From Clostridia bacterium (GTDB taxonomy: Bacteria; Bacillota; Clostridia; Lachnospirales; Cellulosilyticaceae), in contig JARBUI010000002.1 in NCBI GenBank assembly GCA_029239755.1, forward strand, positions 62,001 to 126,000: a DNA stretch of 64,000 bases. The letters are read 5' to 3'. Below, in pieces: positions 45,349 to 55,062 of this stretch. Made by a program: the position numbers and the translations under genes. The notes beneath the pieces were generated by a model. The model was not told where the DNA came from and searched no databases. It saw only the letters and a list, made by a program, of their open reading frames with translations. Each line of letters starts with the position of its first letter. Position 1 is the stretch's first letter.

Positions 45349-47109
45349 CTAACCATTTATAAAATCAATATACAATTTGTCAAGTTCCTTTTTTTGAAAT
45401 AGTAGTTTTTGTACTTCATTGATATCTGTTGTATTTTTTAGTCTCTTTTCAATATAATTTTTATTAAGTCGTTTTATATTTTCAAGAATCATTTTTTGTA
45501 AGATCGTATGATCTTCGTACCTTATATCTTTATGAATTAAAACATGTGAAATAATATTTTGATCCTTTACTTCTTTATAATTTGTTGTAAAATATTTCAT
45601 ATCTATATCTCCTCCAGATTCAAATGTTTCAAAAATAGCTTTTGCTAAATCGTAAAGTAGCTTATCTTCAAACATTTCAGGTAAAATATAGTCCTTAATA
45701 CGTTTACCAATATTCGGGAAATGATAAAGAGTAGATAGAAACACTACTTCTGTACTAATTACATTTTGATGGTTTTTGCTGGATTTCTGAACATTTTTTA
45801 TAGGATTTATTGCAGCAGGTCTTTTATACTGGCTATTTATTTCCGCTTTTAAAACATCTGCTTCAATCTGATACTTCTTAGATATTTCATCAATATAAAT
45901 GGATTGTTCTATACTGCTGTTTATTTCAGTGAGCATCAGAACGACTTCCTGTAAAAATTTCACTTTTTGTTCTGGTACATGGGTGTCAAACTTCATCTCA
46001 ATACGTGATATCTTAAACCAGATATCAGACTGCGCTTGTTCTATAAGGGTTAAAAGCTCATCTTTTCCACGCTGTTTTAAAAATTCGTCTGGATCCTTAT
46101 ACTCTTTAAGCTGTAATATTTTTACTTTAAGCCCTTCACTTTTAAGAATAGGAATCGCTCTCAGAGTTGCATTTATTCCTGCTGTATCACTGTCATACAT
46201 AATGATAACTTCTTTAATATACCTTTTTAATATCTTAGCATGTAATGAAGTAAATGCAGTGCCTAGAGAAGCTACTGTTTGCGTAATTCCTGCTTGATGC
46301 ATCGCAATAACATCCATATAGCCCTCTACTAATATATAGTAGTCACTGGTACTGGATTTTGCGAAATTAAGACCATAGAGGGTATTGCTCTTATTAAATA
46401 AAATGTTTTCAGGGGAGTTAAGATATTTTGGCATACTTCCGTCAATAACTCTTCCACCAAAAGCAATAATTTTTTTATTGACGTCGAAAATTGGAAAGAT
46501 AACACGAGATGCAAATCTATCATAAACAAATCCTTTTTTTTGGCTTGTTACAAACAGGCCACTTTCCATAAGCATATGATCCGCATATCCTTTTTCTTTT
46601 AAATATTTATAAAGGGCATTATAATCTGTTGGAGAATAACCTATTCCAAACTGTTTCATCTTATCTAAAGAAATACCCCGATCTACCAGATAGCTTAAAA
46701 CATCCTTAAATTTATCATCTCTTAAAGTAAAATAGAAAAATTTTGCTGCCTCTTTAGTTATTTCTAAGAGAACTTGCTTTTTTTGATTCTTTTCAATATC
46801 TTCTTGAGATAAATAGTTCTCTTCTAATTCTATGTTTTCTCTTTCTGCTAAATACTTGATAGCTTCTTGAAAAGTCATATTTTCTTTTTGCATTAAAAAA
46901 GTAATGGTATTGCCTCCGGCCCCACAGCCAAAACAATAATAAAGCTGTTTATCTTCACTCACTGAAAAAGATGGCGTTTTCTCATTATGAAATGGGCATA
47001 ATCCTGTATAGGAATGACCTTTTTTAGTAAGTGCTGTATACTCGGAGATTAGAGATACTATATCGCTTCTTTCTCTAATTGTTTCTATGATGTGCTCTGG
47101 ATAATACAT
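45349..47109 (-). CDS. dnaG: DNA primase DnaG
   Basis: Synthesises RNA primers at the replication fork. 586 residues. The N-terminal zinc finger reads CPFHNEKTPSF...YYCFGCGAGGN. The TOPRIM core includes FGGRVIDGSMPKYLNSPE, LVEGYMDVIAMHQAG and MYDSDTAGINA. The C-terminal DnaB-binding helical domain is present. It is directly upstream of rpoD with 27 bases between. Confidence 0.97.
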   Translation of the reverse strand: MYYPEHIIETIRERSDIVSLISEYTALTKKGHSYTGLCPFHNEKTPSFSVSEDKQLYYCFGCGAGGNTITFLMQKENMTFQEAIKYLAERENIELEENYLSQEDIEKNQKKQVLLEITKEAAKFFYFTLRDDKFKDVLSYLVDRGISLDKMKQFGIGYSPTDYNALYKYLKEKGYADHMLMESGLFVTSQKKGFVYDRFASRVIFPIFDVNKKIIAFGGRVIDGSMPKYLNSPENILFNKSNTLYGLNFAKSSTSDYYILVEGYMDVIAMHQAGITQTVASLGTAFTSLHAKILKRYIKEVIIMYDSDTAGINATLRAIPILKSEGLKVKILQLKEYKDPDEFLKQRGKDELLTLIEQAQSDIWFKISRIEMKFDTHVPEQKVKFLQEVVLMLTEINSSIEQSIYIDEISKKYQIEADVLKAEINSQYKRPAAINPIKNVQKSSKNHQNVISTEVVFLSTLYHFPNIGKRIKDYILPEMFEDKLLYDLAKAIFETFESGGDIDMKYFTTNYKEVKDQNIISHVLIHKDIRYEDHTILQKMILENIKRLNKNYIEKRLKNTTDINEVQKLLFQKKELDKLYIDFING

Positions 47110-47139
47110 CTACTCTCCTTCTTTCTTTGTGAAATCATC

Positions 47140-48147
47140 TTAATAAATGTTCCATGAAGCTGGAAAAAACAAATCACAGTACGTATGAATAGCATATCTA
47201 TCTGTCATACCAGCAATATAGTCACATACTATTTGTTTTTCAGAATCTCCAAGTTCTAACCTTTCTATGTATTCTTTAGGTAATTTATCAATTTTATAAA
47301 TATAATAATTATAAAGCTGCTTAATAACCTCTTTAGCTTTATTTTCTTGTTCTTTAGCAAGAGACCCAATATAGACATTCTTAAATAAAAATTTACGTAT
47401 ACTGTAAAAAGCACTTTTAACATGCTCACTCATTTTTATTTCATTCTTTTCATAACTTTCACTTATAATATTTGATATTAAAAGATGAATCCTGTCTCTT
47501 GATGTTTCTCCAAGAATTGCCGTACAATCTTTTGGCAAGTCTCCCGGCTTTAACACTTTTCCTCTTATTGCGTCATCAATATCATGGTTAACATAAGCTA
47601 TTTTATCTGCTATTTGTACAATTTTACCTTCTAATGTACAAGGTGTGCCACTAGTAGGATGGTTAAGTATACCGTCTTTTACCTCATATGTAAGATTAAG
47701 TCCTCTCCCCCTGTTTTCAAGCACTTCAACTACCCGTAAGCTGTGACTATTATGTGAAAAGTCATTTTCCGTCAGCTCCTGAAGCATATGTTCCCCGGTA
47801 TGTCCAAATGGCGTATGTCCTAAATCATGGCCAAGCGCAATGGCTTCTGTCAAATCCTCATTAAGCCTGAGTGCTCTTGCAATAGTCCTTGCAATTTGGG
47901 ATACTTCTAGTGTATGTGTAAGTCTTGTCCTATAGTGATCTCCTTCTGGTGAAATAAAAACTTGCGTTTTGTGTGCTAGTCTCCTAAATGCTTTTGAATG
48001 CAGTATCCTGTCACGATCTCTTTGAAAGGCTGTTCTTATTTCACACTCTTTCTCATTTTCTGCTCTTCCTTTTGAATAAGTTGATTTCGTTGCATACGGA
48101 CTTAGCCTTGCTACTTCAAACGTTTCTTGTTCCTTTCTATAACACAC
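47140..48147 (-). CDS. dgt: dGTP triphosphohydrolase-like HD protein
   Basis: HD-domain phosphohydrolase of about 335 residues related to dGTPase. Visible motifs are RDRILHSKAFRRLAHKTQVF, RLTHTLEVSQIARTIARAL (first metal histidine) and ALGHDLGHTPFGHTGE (HD pair), with KIVQIADKIAYVNHDIDDA later. The GTG at 48147 is preferred because GGGGTG lies seven bases upstream; an in-frame GTG three codons earlier lacks a site. Substrate preference (dGTP or other dNTPs) is not determinable. Confidence 0.92.
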   Translation of the reverse strand: MCYRKEQETFEVARLSPYATKSTYSKGRAENEKECEIRTAFQRDRDRILHSKAFRRLAHKTQVFISPEGDHYRTRLTHTLEVSQIARTIARALRLNEDLTEAIALGHDLGHTPFGHTGEHMLQELTENDFSHNSHSLRVVEVLENRGRGLNLTYEVKDGILNHPTSGTPCTLEGKIVQIADKIAYVNHDIDDAIRGKVLKPGDLPKDCTAILGETSRDRIHLLISNIISESYEKNEIKMSEHVKSAFYSIRKFLFKNVYIGSLAKEQENKAKEVIKQLYNYYIYKIDKLPKEYIERLELGDSEKQIVCDYIAGMTDRYAIHTYCDLFFPASWNIY

Positions 48148-48226
48148 GGCAATCACCCCACATACTAATATAAATACTACATAATACTCCTATTTCCTTT
48201 TTTTAATGACATTTTTATGAAAAAAT

Positions 48227-48255
48227 AAAAACCCATATTAAAAACATGGGTTTTT
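48227..48255 (-). terminator. Terminator after ppdK
   Basis: A 10-bp stem AAAAACCCAT / ATGGGTTTTT between ppdK and dgt, with flanking A and T runs allowing either direction. Confidence 0.8.
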
Positions 48256-48309
48256 ATCATCATTTATTAAACTATTCACTAAACTTTATTTCTATTTCTA
48301 GATTAAAAT

Positions 48310-50934
48310 TTATCTGTTCTTAAGAGCTGCTTGTGCTGCTGCTAAACGAGCAATTGGCACGCGGAATGGTGAACAAGATACATAATTTAATCCAGTCTTA
48401 TGACAGAATTCAATTGAAGCAGGATCTCCACCGTGCTCACCACAAATACCTAATTTGATATTTGGACGAGTCTTTCTACCTTTTTCAACTGCCATTTGTA
48501 TTAACCCGCCAACACCAGTTTGGTCAAGCTTTGCAAATGGGTCTGTTTCATAAATATTTTTTGTATAGTAGTCTTCTAAGAATTTACCAGCATCATCACG
48601 AGAGAATCCAAATGTCATTTGTGTTAAGTCATTTGTACCAAATGAGAAGAATTCTGCATCTTCTGCAATTGCATCTGCAGTTACACATGCACGTGGGATT
48701 TCAATCATCGTACCTACATGGTATTCAAGCTCAACGCCAGCTTCTTTAATAACTTCATCAGCTGTTTTAACAACGATGTCTTTTACATATTGAAGTTCTT
48801 TCTTTTCGCCTACAAGTGGGATCATGATTTCTGGTACGATAGCAAATCCTTTTTCTTTTTTAACTTGTACAGCTGCTTCAATAATAGCACGTGCTTGCAT
48901 CTCAGCAATTTCTGGATAAGAAACCGCAAGACGGCATCCACGATGTCCCATCATTGGGTTGAATTCATGTAGTGAATCAACTGTAGCTTTTAATTCTTCA
49001 AAAGTAATACCCATATCTTTTGCAAGTTCTGCAATATCTTCATCATTGTGTGGTAAGAATTCGTGTAGTGGTGGGTCAAGAAGACGAATAGTAACTGGTC
49101 TTGCTTCCATTGCTTCATAGATACCTACGAAGTCACCTTTTTGAAGTGGAAGAAGTGCTGTAAGGGCTTCTCTTCTTTCTGCTTCTTCTTTAGCAACAAT
49201 CATTTTACGAACTTTCATGATACGATCTTCTTCAAAGAACATATGCTCTGTACGGCAAAGACCGATACCTTCTGCTCCAAATCTAACTGCATTTGCAGCG
49301 TCTTTTGGAGAATCAGCATTTGTACGAACTTTAAGTACACGTACTTTATCTGCCCATACCATTAATGTTTCAAAGTCTCCTGTGATTTCTGGTTCAATTG
49401 TTGCAACGTCTTCTCCGTAGATATTTCCTGTTGAACCATCTAATGAGATATAGTCGCCTTCTTTGTATACTGTACCAGCAAGTTCGAAGGTTTTTGCTTC
49501 TTCATTAATTTTAACTTCTCCGCAGCCTGATACGCAGCATGTTCCCATACCACGAGCAACTACAGCTGCATGTGATGTCATACCACCACGCACTGTTAAG
49601 ATACCTTTAGCAGCTGCCATTCCTTCAATATCTTCTGGTGATGTTTCAAGACGAACTAAGATAACTCTTTCTCCAGCTGCTGCTGCATTTTTTGCATCTT
49701 CTGCTGTGAAGTATACTTTACCTGCTGCTGCCCCTGGTGATGCTGGAAGTGCGCTGCCGATTACTTTCGCTGCCTTAAGTGCTTTTGGATCAAACATTGG
49801 ATGAAGAAGTTGATCTAATTGTTTAGGGTCAACACGAAGAACTGCTTCTTCTTCTGTGATTTTACCTTCTGCAACTAAGTCTACAGCTATTTTAAGAGCT
49901 GCTGCTGCAGTTCTTTTACCATTACGTGTTTGTAAGAAATAAAGTGTTTTATCTTCAACTGTAAATTCCATATCCTGCATGTCACGGTAATGATCTTCAA
50001 GTTTAGTATAAATACGCTCAAATTCTTTATAAACTTCTGGCATATCATCAGCAAGCTGAGAAATTGGATTTGGTGTACGAATACCAGCAACAACGTCTTC
50101 ACCTTGTGCATTGATTAAATATTCACCATAAATTTTATTTTCACCAGTAGCTGGATTTCTTGTGAATGCAACACCTGTACCTGATGTATCACCCATGTTT
50201 CCAAATACCATCATTTGTACGTTTACAGCTGTACCCCAGCTTGCTGGATAATCATGCATTCTTCTGTATACGATCGCACGAGGATTCATCCAAGAACGGA
50301 AAACTGCTTTAATAGATTCCATTAATTGAAGTTCTGGATCTTGTGGGAAGTCTTCCCCTTTTTCTTGTTTGTAAAGAGCTTTGTATCTTACGATCATTTC
50401 TTTTAAATCTTCAGCTGTAAGGTCTGTATCTAAAGTAACACCTTTTTCTTCTTTTAATTCATCTATAATTTTTTCAAAACGTGGTTTTGGTATTTCCATA
50501 ACTACGTCTGAGAACATTTGTATAAAACGACGGTAAGAATCGTATGCAAATCTTGGATTGCCTGTTTTTTTAGCAAGTCCCTCTACAGCAGCGTCAGTAA
50601 GTCCTAAGTTTAATACAGTGTCCATCATACCTGGCATAGATACTCTTGCACCAGAACGTACTGAAACAAGTAGTGGATTTTCATTATCACCAAATTTTTT
50701 GCCTGAAATAGTTTCAAGCTCTGCTAAGCTAGCTTTAATTTGATCTTCCATATCGTCTGAAAGTTTTTTACCATTATCATAATAACCTGTACAAGCTTCT
50801 GTTGTTACAATAAATCCTTGAGGAATTGGTAAACCTAATTGTGTCATGTCAGCAAGGTTTGCACCTTTACCACCAAGTAAATTCTTATTTTTTGGATCTC
50901 CTTCTTTAAACATATAAACCCATTTTTGGCTCAT
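48310..50934 (-). CDS. ppdK: Pyruvate, phosphate dikinase
   Basis: Interconverts pyruvate + ATP + Pi and PEP + AMP + PPi; in anaerobes it often serves glycolysis. 874 residues. The nucleotide-binding domain is N-terminal (GGKGANLADMTQLGLPIPQGF; SVRSGARVSMPGMMDTVLNLG). The central swivelling domain carries the phospho-histidine in GGMTSHAAVVARGMG. The C-terminal PEP domain includes GLCRTEHMFF, MMGHRGCRLAVSYPEI and the final GICGEHGGDP. Codon use is noticeably richer in favoured codons than its neighbours, consistent with high expression. Confidence 0.98.
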   Translation of the reverse strand: MSQKWVYMFKEGDPKNKNLLGGKGANLADMTQLGLPIPQGFIVTTEACTGYYDNGKKLSDDMEDQIKASLAELETISGKKFGDNENPLLVSVRSGARVSMPGMMDTVLNLGLTDAAVEGLAKKTGNPRFAYDSYRRFIQMFSDVVMEIPKPRFEKIIDELKEEKGVTLDTDLTAEDLKEMIVRYKALYKQEKGEDFPQDPELQLMESIKAVFRSWMNPRAIVYRRMHDYPASWGTAVNVQMMVFGNMGDTSGTGVAFTRNPATGENKIYGEYLINAQGEDVVAGIRTPNPISQLADDMPEVYKEFERIYTKLEDHYRDMQDMEFTVEDKTLYFLQTRNGKRTAAAALKIAVDLVAEGKITEEEAVLRVDPKQLDQLLHPMFDPKALKAAKVIGSALPASPGAAAGKVYFTAEDAKNAAAAGERVILVRLETSPEDIEGMAAAKGILTVRGGMTSHAAVVARGMGTCCVSGCGEVKINEEAKTFELAGTVYKEGDYISLDGSTGNIYGEDVATIEPEITGDFETLMVWADKVRVLKVRTNADSPKDAANAVRFGAEGIGLCRTEHMFFEEDRIMKVRKMIVAKEEAERREALTALLPLQKGDFVGIYEAMEARPVTIRLLDPPLHEFLPHNDEDIAELAKDMGITFEELKATVDSLHEFNPMMGHRGCRLAVSYPEIAEMQARAIIEAAVQVKKEKGFAIVPEIMIPLVGEKKELQYVKDIVVKTADEVIKEAGVELEYHVGTMIEIPRACVTADAIAEDAEFFSFGTNDLTQMTFGFSRDDAGKFLEDYYTKNIYETDPFAKLDQTGVGGLIQMAVEKGRKTRPNIKLGICGEHGGDPASIEFCHKTGLNYVSCSPFRVPIARLAAAQAALKNR

Positions 50935-51041
50935 GTTTTTCCCTCCTAATTTTTCTTCTTAACATTGAAGTAGTATTTAATTCTTAGTTTTGTTGGCGAC
51001 GAATACTAAATGAATTTGGTTACTATCTCCATTTCTCATAC

Positions 51042-51050
51042 ATTATACCA
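51042..51050 (-). promoter_or_regulatory. ppdK promoter (extended -10)
   Basis: On the minus strand TGGTATAAT forms an extended -10 element about 110 bases before the ppdK start. The -35 region is weak, which is tolerated by the extended form. Confidence 0.6.
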
Positions 51051-51121
51051 CAAAATAGCAGATTGAATAGACTGTTTTAAAATTTTTAAGCTATGTTGTC
51101 TTTTTTTGATAAATTTGCCTA

Positions 51122-52507
51122 TTAAAAATCCATTTTGTCTTGTATATATGCTACTAAATGCTCAATAGCTATACGTTCCTGTGTCATAGTATCTCTGTCG
51201 CGAACGGTTACCTTTTTATCTTCCAAAGAGTCGAAATCAAAGGTAATACAGAAAGGTGTTCCAATTTCATCCTGACGTCTGTAACGTTTTCCTATAGAAC
51301 CGCTTTCATCGTATTCTACATTAAAATGCTTTGAGAGCATTTGATAAACGTTAGATGCATCTTCTGATAACTTTTTAGATAGCGGAAATACAGCCGCTTT
51401 AACCGGTGCCAGGGCTGGATGAAATCTGAATACAGTTCTCACATCCCCATCTTCTAATGCTTCTTCATCATAGGCTTCGCATAAGAAGGCTAATGTCACC
51501 CTGTCTGCTCCTAATGAAGGTTCAATGCAGTATGGGATATATTTCTCATTTGTGCCTTGATCAAAATAACTCATATCTTCACCAGAGTGAATTTGATGCT
51601 GTTTAAGATCGAAGTCAGTACGGTCTGCAATTCCCCATAGTTCTCCCCATCCAAATGGGAATAAGAATTCTATATCAGAAGTTGCATTGCTGTAATGGGA
51701 CAATTCTTCTGGGGAATGATCTCTAATTCTCATATGATCTTCATGAACACCTAGATTTAAGAGCCAGTTTTTACAATAATCTTTCCAATAATTAAACCAT
51801 TCAATATCTGTACCTGGTGTGCAGAAAAATTCTAACTCCATTTGCTCAAATTCTCTTGTTCTAAAAATAAAGTTACCAGGCGTTATCTCATTTCTAAATG
51901 ATTTACCGATTTGACCTATTCCAAAAGGCACTTTCTTACGGCTTGTACGCTGTACATTTTTAAAGTTTACGAAAATACCCTGAGCTGTTTCTGGGCGCAG
52001 GTAAACAACGTTCTTAGAATCTTCTGTTACACCCTGGAACGTTTTAAACATCAGATTAAATTGGCGAATGTCTGTGAAGTTATGTTTCCCACAAGTAGGA
52101 CATAATATTTGATTATCTGCAATAAATTTTTGCATCTGTTCATTGCTCCAGCCATCAACAACTGCTGGCTCCCCTTTTTCAGTAAGGAAGTCTTCGATTA
52201 TCTTATCTGCTCTAAAACGTTCCTTACACTCTTTACAATCCATAAGGGGGTCACTAAAACCTCCAACATGACCTGATGCTACCCATGCCTTTGGATTCAT
52301 AAGAATTGCACAGTCTACCCCAACATTATACGGGCTTTCTTGAATGAATTTTTTCCACCATGCTTTTTTAACATTATTTTTAAACTCTACTCCTAATGGA
52401 CCATAATCCCAAGTATTTGCAAGCCCTCCATAGATCTCTGATCCTGGGTATACAAAGCCTCTTGATTTAGCAACAGCAACTATCTGCTGCATGTTTTTTT
52501 CCTCCAT
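51122..52507 (-). CDS. glyS: Glycyl-tRNA synthetase (GRS1 type)
   Basis: Class II synthetase charging tRNA-Gly, 461 residues, of the single-chain dimeric type also found in Archaea and eukaryotes. Class II motif 2 is in [25 protein letters not shown] and motif 3 in [13 protein letters not shown]; the N-terminal [25 protein letters not shown] is the family signature. Cysteines of a small zinc site (CKEC, CPTC) are present. AGGAGG lies seven bases before the ATG. Expression is controlled by the T-box leader immediately upstream. Confidence 0.98.
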   Translation of the reverse strand: MEEKNMQQIVAVAKSRGFVYPGSEIYGGLANTWDYGPLGVEFKNNVKKAWWKKFIQESPYNVGVDCAILMNPKAWVASGHVGGFSDPLMDCKECKERFRADKIIEDFLTEKGEPAVVDGWSNEQMQKFIADNQILCPTCGKHNFTDIRQFNLMFKTFQGVTEDSKNVVYLRPETAQGIFVNFKNVQRTSRKKVPFGIGQIGKSFRNEITPGNFIFRTREFEQMELEFFCTPGTDIEWFNYWKDYCKNWLLNLGVHEDHMRIRDHSPEELSHYSNATSDIEFLFPFGWGELWGIADRTDFDLKQHQIHSGEDMSYFDQGTNEKYIPYCIEPSLGADRVTLAFLCEAYDEEALEDGDVRTVFRFHPALAPVKAAVFPLSKKLSEDASNVYQMLSKHFNVEYDESGSIGKRYRRQDEIGTPFCITFDFDSLEDKKVTVRDRDTMTQERIAIEHLVAYIQDKMDF

Positions 52508-52539
52508 AACCTTTCCTCCTTATTATTTTTAAGTAAAAT

Positions 52540-52750
52540 AAAAAACCCTTCATCCCTGCTATCGCAAGGGACGAAAGGTATCTTCCGCGGTTCCACCCTT
52601 ATTGAGTGCACATTTGCACACTCCTCTTTCAAAAATATTACTCCAAAGTGCCTTTCATAAAAAAGTAGTAATTGGCTCTCACTCTCCCAATTTCGCTTTG
52701 ACTCCTTATTTTTATTACTTTTCTTTTTCATCGTAATTTATTAGTATCTA
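52540..52750 (-). promoter_or_regulatory. T-box riboswitch leader of glyS
   Basis: On the minus strand the T-box motif AGGGTGGAACCGCGG lies at 52599-52585, preceded by a stem III hairpin (52623-52604) and followed by a 12-pair terminator stem (52578-52546) and T6. Uncharged tRNA-Gly would stabilise the antiterminator. The leader is short and seems to lack stem II, as usual for glycine T-boxes. I could not place the specifier codon with confidence. Confidence 0.92.
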
Positions 52751-52757
52751 CGCATTT

Positions 52758-52786
52758 AATTTAACAAAAACCTATACTGCTGTCAA
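52758..52786 (-). promoter_or_regulatory. glyS promoter
   Basis: On the minus strand TTGACA (52786-52781), a 17-base spacer and TAAATT (52763-52758) form a near-consensus promoter, placing the transcript start just before the T-box leader. Confidence 0.82.
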
Positions 52787-52808
52787 GTATAGACTACGCA
52801 TTCCTATA

Positions 52809-53564
52809 CTATTTTATAATAATTTTTAAATTTTCTCCTTCTTGTCCCGCTTTGCTAACTTCTATCTGATTGTCTGTTTCTTTTAAAATATCAAATAATT
52901 TCTCTTTATCAGGGACTTTGTAAAGGATAACCTCTGACACATTATTTTCATCTGGGTTATACTCCGCATTAATTCCATTGCTGCTAATATATTCTTTTAT
53001 AGCCTCTATAATCTTTATTTTTTCATTTGATAGAATTTCCCATTCTTCAATCACTTCATCAGCCATTTTAGATCTCTTTAAAACAATATCTTCTTTTCCG
53101 CTTTCGGGAACCGGCAATGATGCTGCCTCTAGATTATCTTCTGCTTGTGCCTCACTGGCAAAGGCTATAGGTTCCCCAGCTTCATCCTGCATCATTTTTG
53201 GAGTTTCCAAGGCACTTATCTTTTCATTCTTAATCCCAGTTAGGTTAGCATCTAGCAGAATAATCACAAGAAATATGGCTGCTGCTGCACTTGTTACATA
53301 TTTCATCCATCCTTTAAATGGTATAATGTTTCTTTGAATCTTTTTTTCTTTATGGATAGCCCTCATAATATCTTGGTGAAGTGTTTCAGGAATTTCTGCC
53401 TCCTCCAATGAATCTATGTGGTTAAGCATGTATCTTAGACTATCTAATTCTTTTTGGCAAGATGGGCAAGTTTTCAAATGCATCTCAACGTCTTTTTGTT
53501 CCTCTGGTGTTAACATATTATCAATATAGGCTGATAGCTGCTCTGTACATTCATAACATTTCAT
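52809..53564 (-). CDS. Zinc-finger anti-sigma factor
   Basis: A 251-residue membrane protein that should hold the neighbouring ECF sigma factor inactive. The N-terminal anti-sigma zinc domain is CYECTEQLSAYIDNMLT...HLKTCPSC (H-x3-C-x2-C). One membrane helix lies near 89-106 (SAAAAIFLVIILLD). An extracellular C-terminal region of about 140 residues is of unknown fold. Its ATG overlaps the sigma gene's stop by four bases, so the two are translationally coupled. The signal sensed is unknown. Confidence 0.9.
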   Translation of the reverse strand: MKCYECTEQLSAYIDNMLTPEEQKDVEMHLKTCPSCQKELDSLRYMLNHIDSLEEAEIPETLHQDIMRAIHKEKKIQRNIIPFKGWMKYVTSAAAAIFLVIILLDANLTGIKNEKISALETPKMMQDEAGEPIAFASEAQAEDNLEAASLPVPESGKEDIVLKRSKMADEVIEEWEILSNEKIKIIEAIKEYISSNGINAEYNPDENNVSEVILYKVPDKEKLFDILKETDNQIEVSKAGQEGENLKIIIK

Positions 53565-54184
53565 AGTTTACCCTCCTTATTACCTTTTTTGACGAAAAAA
53601 GATTTATAAGGTTCCTTATTTTGCTCCAGAATCTTTTTTAAAGCTAATCTTGCTCTTGATATCCTTGATTTTACTGTTCCCAAGGATATATTTAATATCT
53701 CAGCAATTTCATCATAAGCATAGTCATTAAGGTCCCTTAGTACAATGATTACTTTATGTTCTTCCTTTAGCTCCGAAATAGCCTGTTTCAGCACGTCCTG
53801 CAATGCTTTATTTTCAACTATCTGCTCTGTATTTTTCTGTTCGGAAGGTTTATCAATAATCCATTCCTCATCTTCATTTTCGCCTTGTTGAAACAATGAT
53901 ATTTCCTGCCTGTTTTTTGTCTTTCTCAGTCTATCTAAACACTGATTTGTAGCAATTCTATAAATCCATGTTTTTAGCTTAGACTCGCCTTTAAAGTTAT
54001 GGATCTCCTTCCATATCTTAATACATACTTCTTGCGTAGCATCATAAGCATCTTGTTCCTTCGTCAACATTCTTAAACAGATATTATAGATGACCTTTTC
54101 ATAGGAGCTTATAATTGTTTCAAATGCACTTACATCTCCGCTTTGCGCCTTCTTTATTAACTGGATTTCTAGGTCTTCACTCAT
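53561..54184 (-). CDS. ECF sigma factor (SigW/RpoE family)
   Basis: An extracytoplasmic-function sigma factor of about 207 residues. Region 2 is seen in YEKVIYNICLRMLTKEQDAYDATQEVCIKIWKEI and FKGESKLKTWIYRIATNQCLDRLRK in part; region 4 HTH in ELKEEHKVIIVLRDLNDYAYDEIAEILNISLGTVKSRISRAR in part. The ATG at 54184 has GGGGG nine bases upstream; an ATG two codons earlier is too close. It is cotranscribed with its anti-sigma factor; autoregulation is likely but no promoter of the expected type was certain. Confidence 0.93.
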   Translation of the reverse strand: MSEDLEIQLIKKAQSGDVSAFETIISSYEKVIYNICLRMLTKEQDAYDATQEVCIKIWKEIHNFKGESKLKTWIYRIATNQCLDRLRKTKNRQEISLFQQGENEDEEWIIDKPSEQKNTEQIVENKALQDVLKQAISELKEEHKVIIVLRDLNDYAYDEIAEILNISLGTVKSRISRARLALKKILEQNKEPYKSFFVKKGNKEGKL

Positions 54185-54351
54185 TTTCATTTGCCCCCTT
54201 TTTTAGGATATTTTTATCTTCCAGGTTAAGTTTCTTCACATCCTCATATAGTTTTTTGATAAATTTCAACTATGTATTGATATTTAGCTTATATTATGAT
54301 AATATAATATTTGTTCTGATTTTATCAGCTTGATTAATCACAACACTTTAT

Positions 54352-54432
54352 GCCGCTGTGGCGGAATGGCAGACGCACCTGACTCAAAATCAGGCGTAGC
54401 AATACGTGCCGGTTCGAGTCCGGCCAGCGGTA
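54352..54432 (+). tRNA. tRNA-Leu (anticodon CAA)
   Basis: An 81-nt cloverleaf with the 7-bp acceptor GCCGCTG / CAGCGGT, anticodon stem CCTGA / TCAGG with loop CTCAAAA (anticodon CAA, reading UUG), a long variable arm typical of leucine tRNAs, and the T loop TTCGAGT. CCA is not encoded. It stands alone on the plus strand and is followed by a terminator. Confidence 0.95.
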
Positions 54433-54439
54433 TTACTTA

Positions 54440-54468
54440 AAAACTATCACTACTCAGTGGTAGTTTTT
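54440..54468 (+). terminator. Terminator after tRNA-Leu
   Basis: A stem of 11 pairs (AAAACTATCAC with GTGGTAGTTTT, one G-T pair), followed by a T run, eight bases after the tRNA end. Confidence 0.85.
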
Positions 54469-54509
54469 TTTATAAGATGTATACTTAAAGATTGGTGTGT
54501 TTTCTGCAT

Positions 54510-54552
54510 GAAATAGAAACTCTCAGTGCGAATGCCTGAAAGTTTCTATTTT
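54510..54552 (-). terminator. Hairpin at the end of the NUDIX gene
   Basis: A 16-bp inverted repeat with one mismatch (54511-54526 and 54536-54551) overlaps the stop codon of the NUDIX gene. The T run after it on the minus strand is weak. Confidence 0.6.
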
Positions 54553-55013
54553 CTTTTAAAAGCTTTGGTATAGTAATCTTGAGAATAGTCTGATCGTCTC
54601 AGTTCATTATATAAATCGTATGCTTTTTTTAAGATATGCCTTTCATCATTGAATTTCAAAAGATGATATGCTTCATAGTATTTGTAGTATCCACCGTCAA
54701 TAAAGTATTCTTCTCTTTGGGGTTTGCAATAAAAACTGTCTGTTGCCATTAAGTACCAGTGAACAGTTTTATTTATAATATCTTCTCGTCCCTTAAATGT
54801 ATATTCACTAGAATCAATATACTTTATAATATGAGCCTCCACTCCAGTTTCTTCTTTGACCTCTCTTAAAGCTGTCATTTGATGGTTTTCACCCGACTCC
54901 ACTGTACCTTTAGGGAGTACCCATCCAACATACTTTTGCTTATAATCTTTATATAATAAAAGCATTTTTCCCTTATGAATCACTACTCCTCCACAACTAA
55001 CAGTTTTTATCAT
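54546..55013 (-). CDS. NUDIX hydrolase
   Basis: A 155-residue NUDIX-fold pyrophosphohydrolase. The NUDIX box is complete: GTVESGENHQMTALREVKEETGVEA, shown in part (GxxxxxExxxxxxxREUxEExGU), about residues 36-58. The N-terminus (SCGGVVIHKGKMLLLYKDYK) resembles Ap4A or ADP-ribose hydrolases of the MutT group. The substrate cannot be deduced. It lies 49 bases from the PBP gene and may be transcribed separately. Confidence 0.9.
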   Translation of the reverse strand: MIKTVSCGGVVIHKGKMLLLYKDYKQKYVGWVLPKGTVESGENHQMTALREVKEETGVEAHIIKYIDSSEYTFKGREDIINKTVHWYLMATDSFYCKPQREEYFIDGGYYKYYEAYHLLKFNDERHILKKAYDLYNELRRSDYSQDYYTKAFKRK

Positions 55014-55062
55014 ATGATTCCCTCTTTATCTTAATATTTCATATGAAGGTTTAGTCTCATTT

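Noticed and set aside
48462..49804. Several frames antisense to ppdK
   Set aside because: They arise from the strong codon bias of ppdK on the other strand.
52480..52731. 83-codon minus-strand frame before glyS
   Set aside because: It runs through the T-box leader and terminator; the RNA structure explains the sequence.
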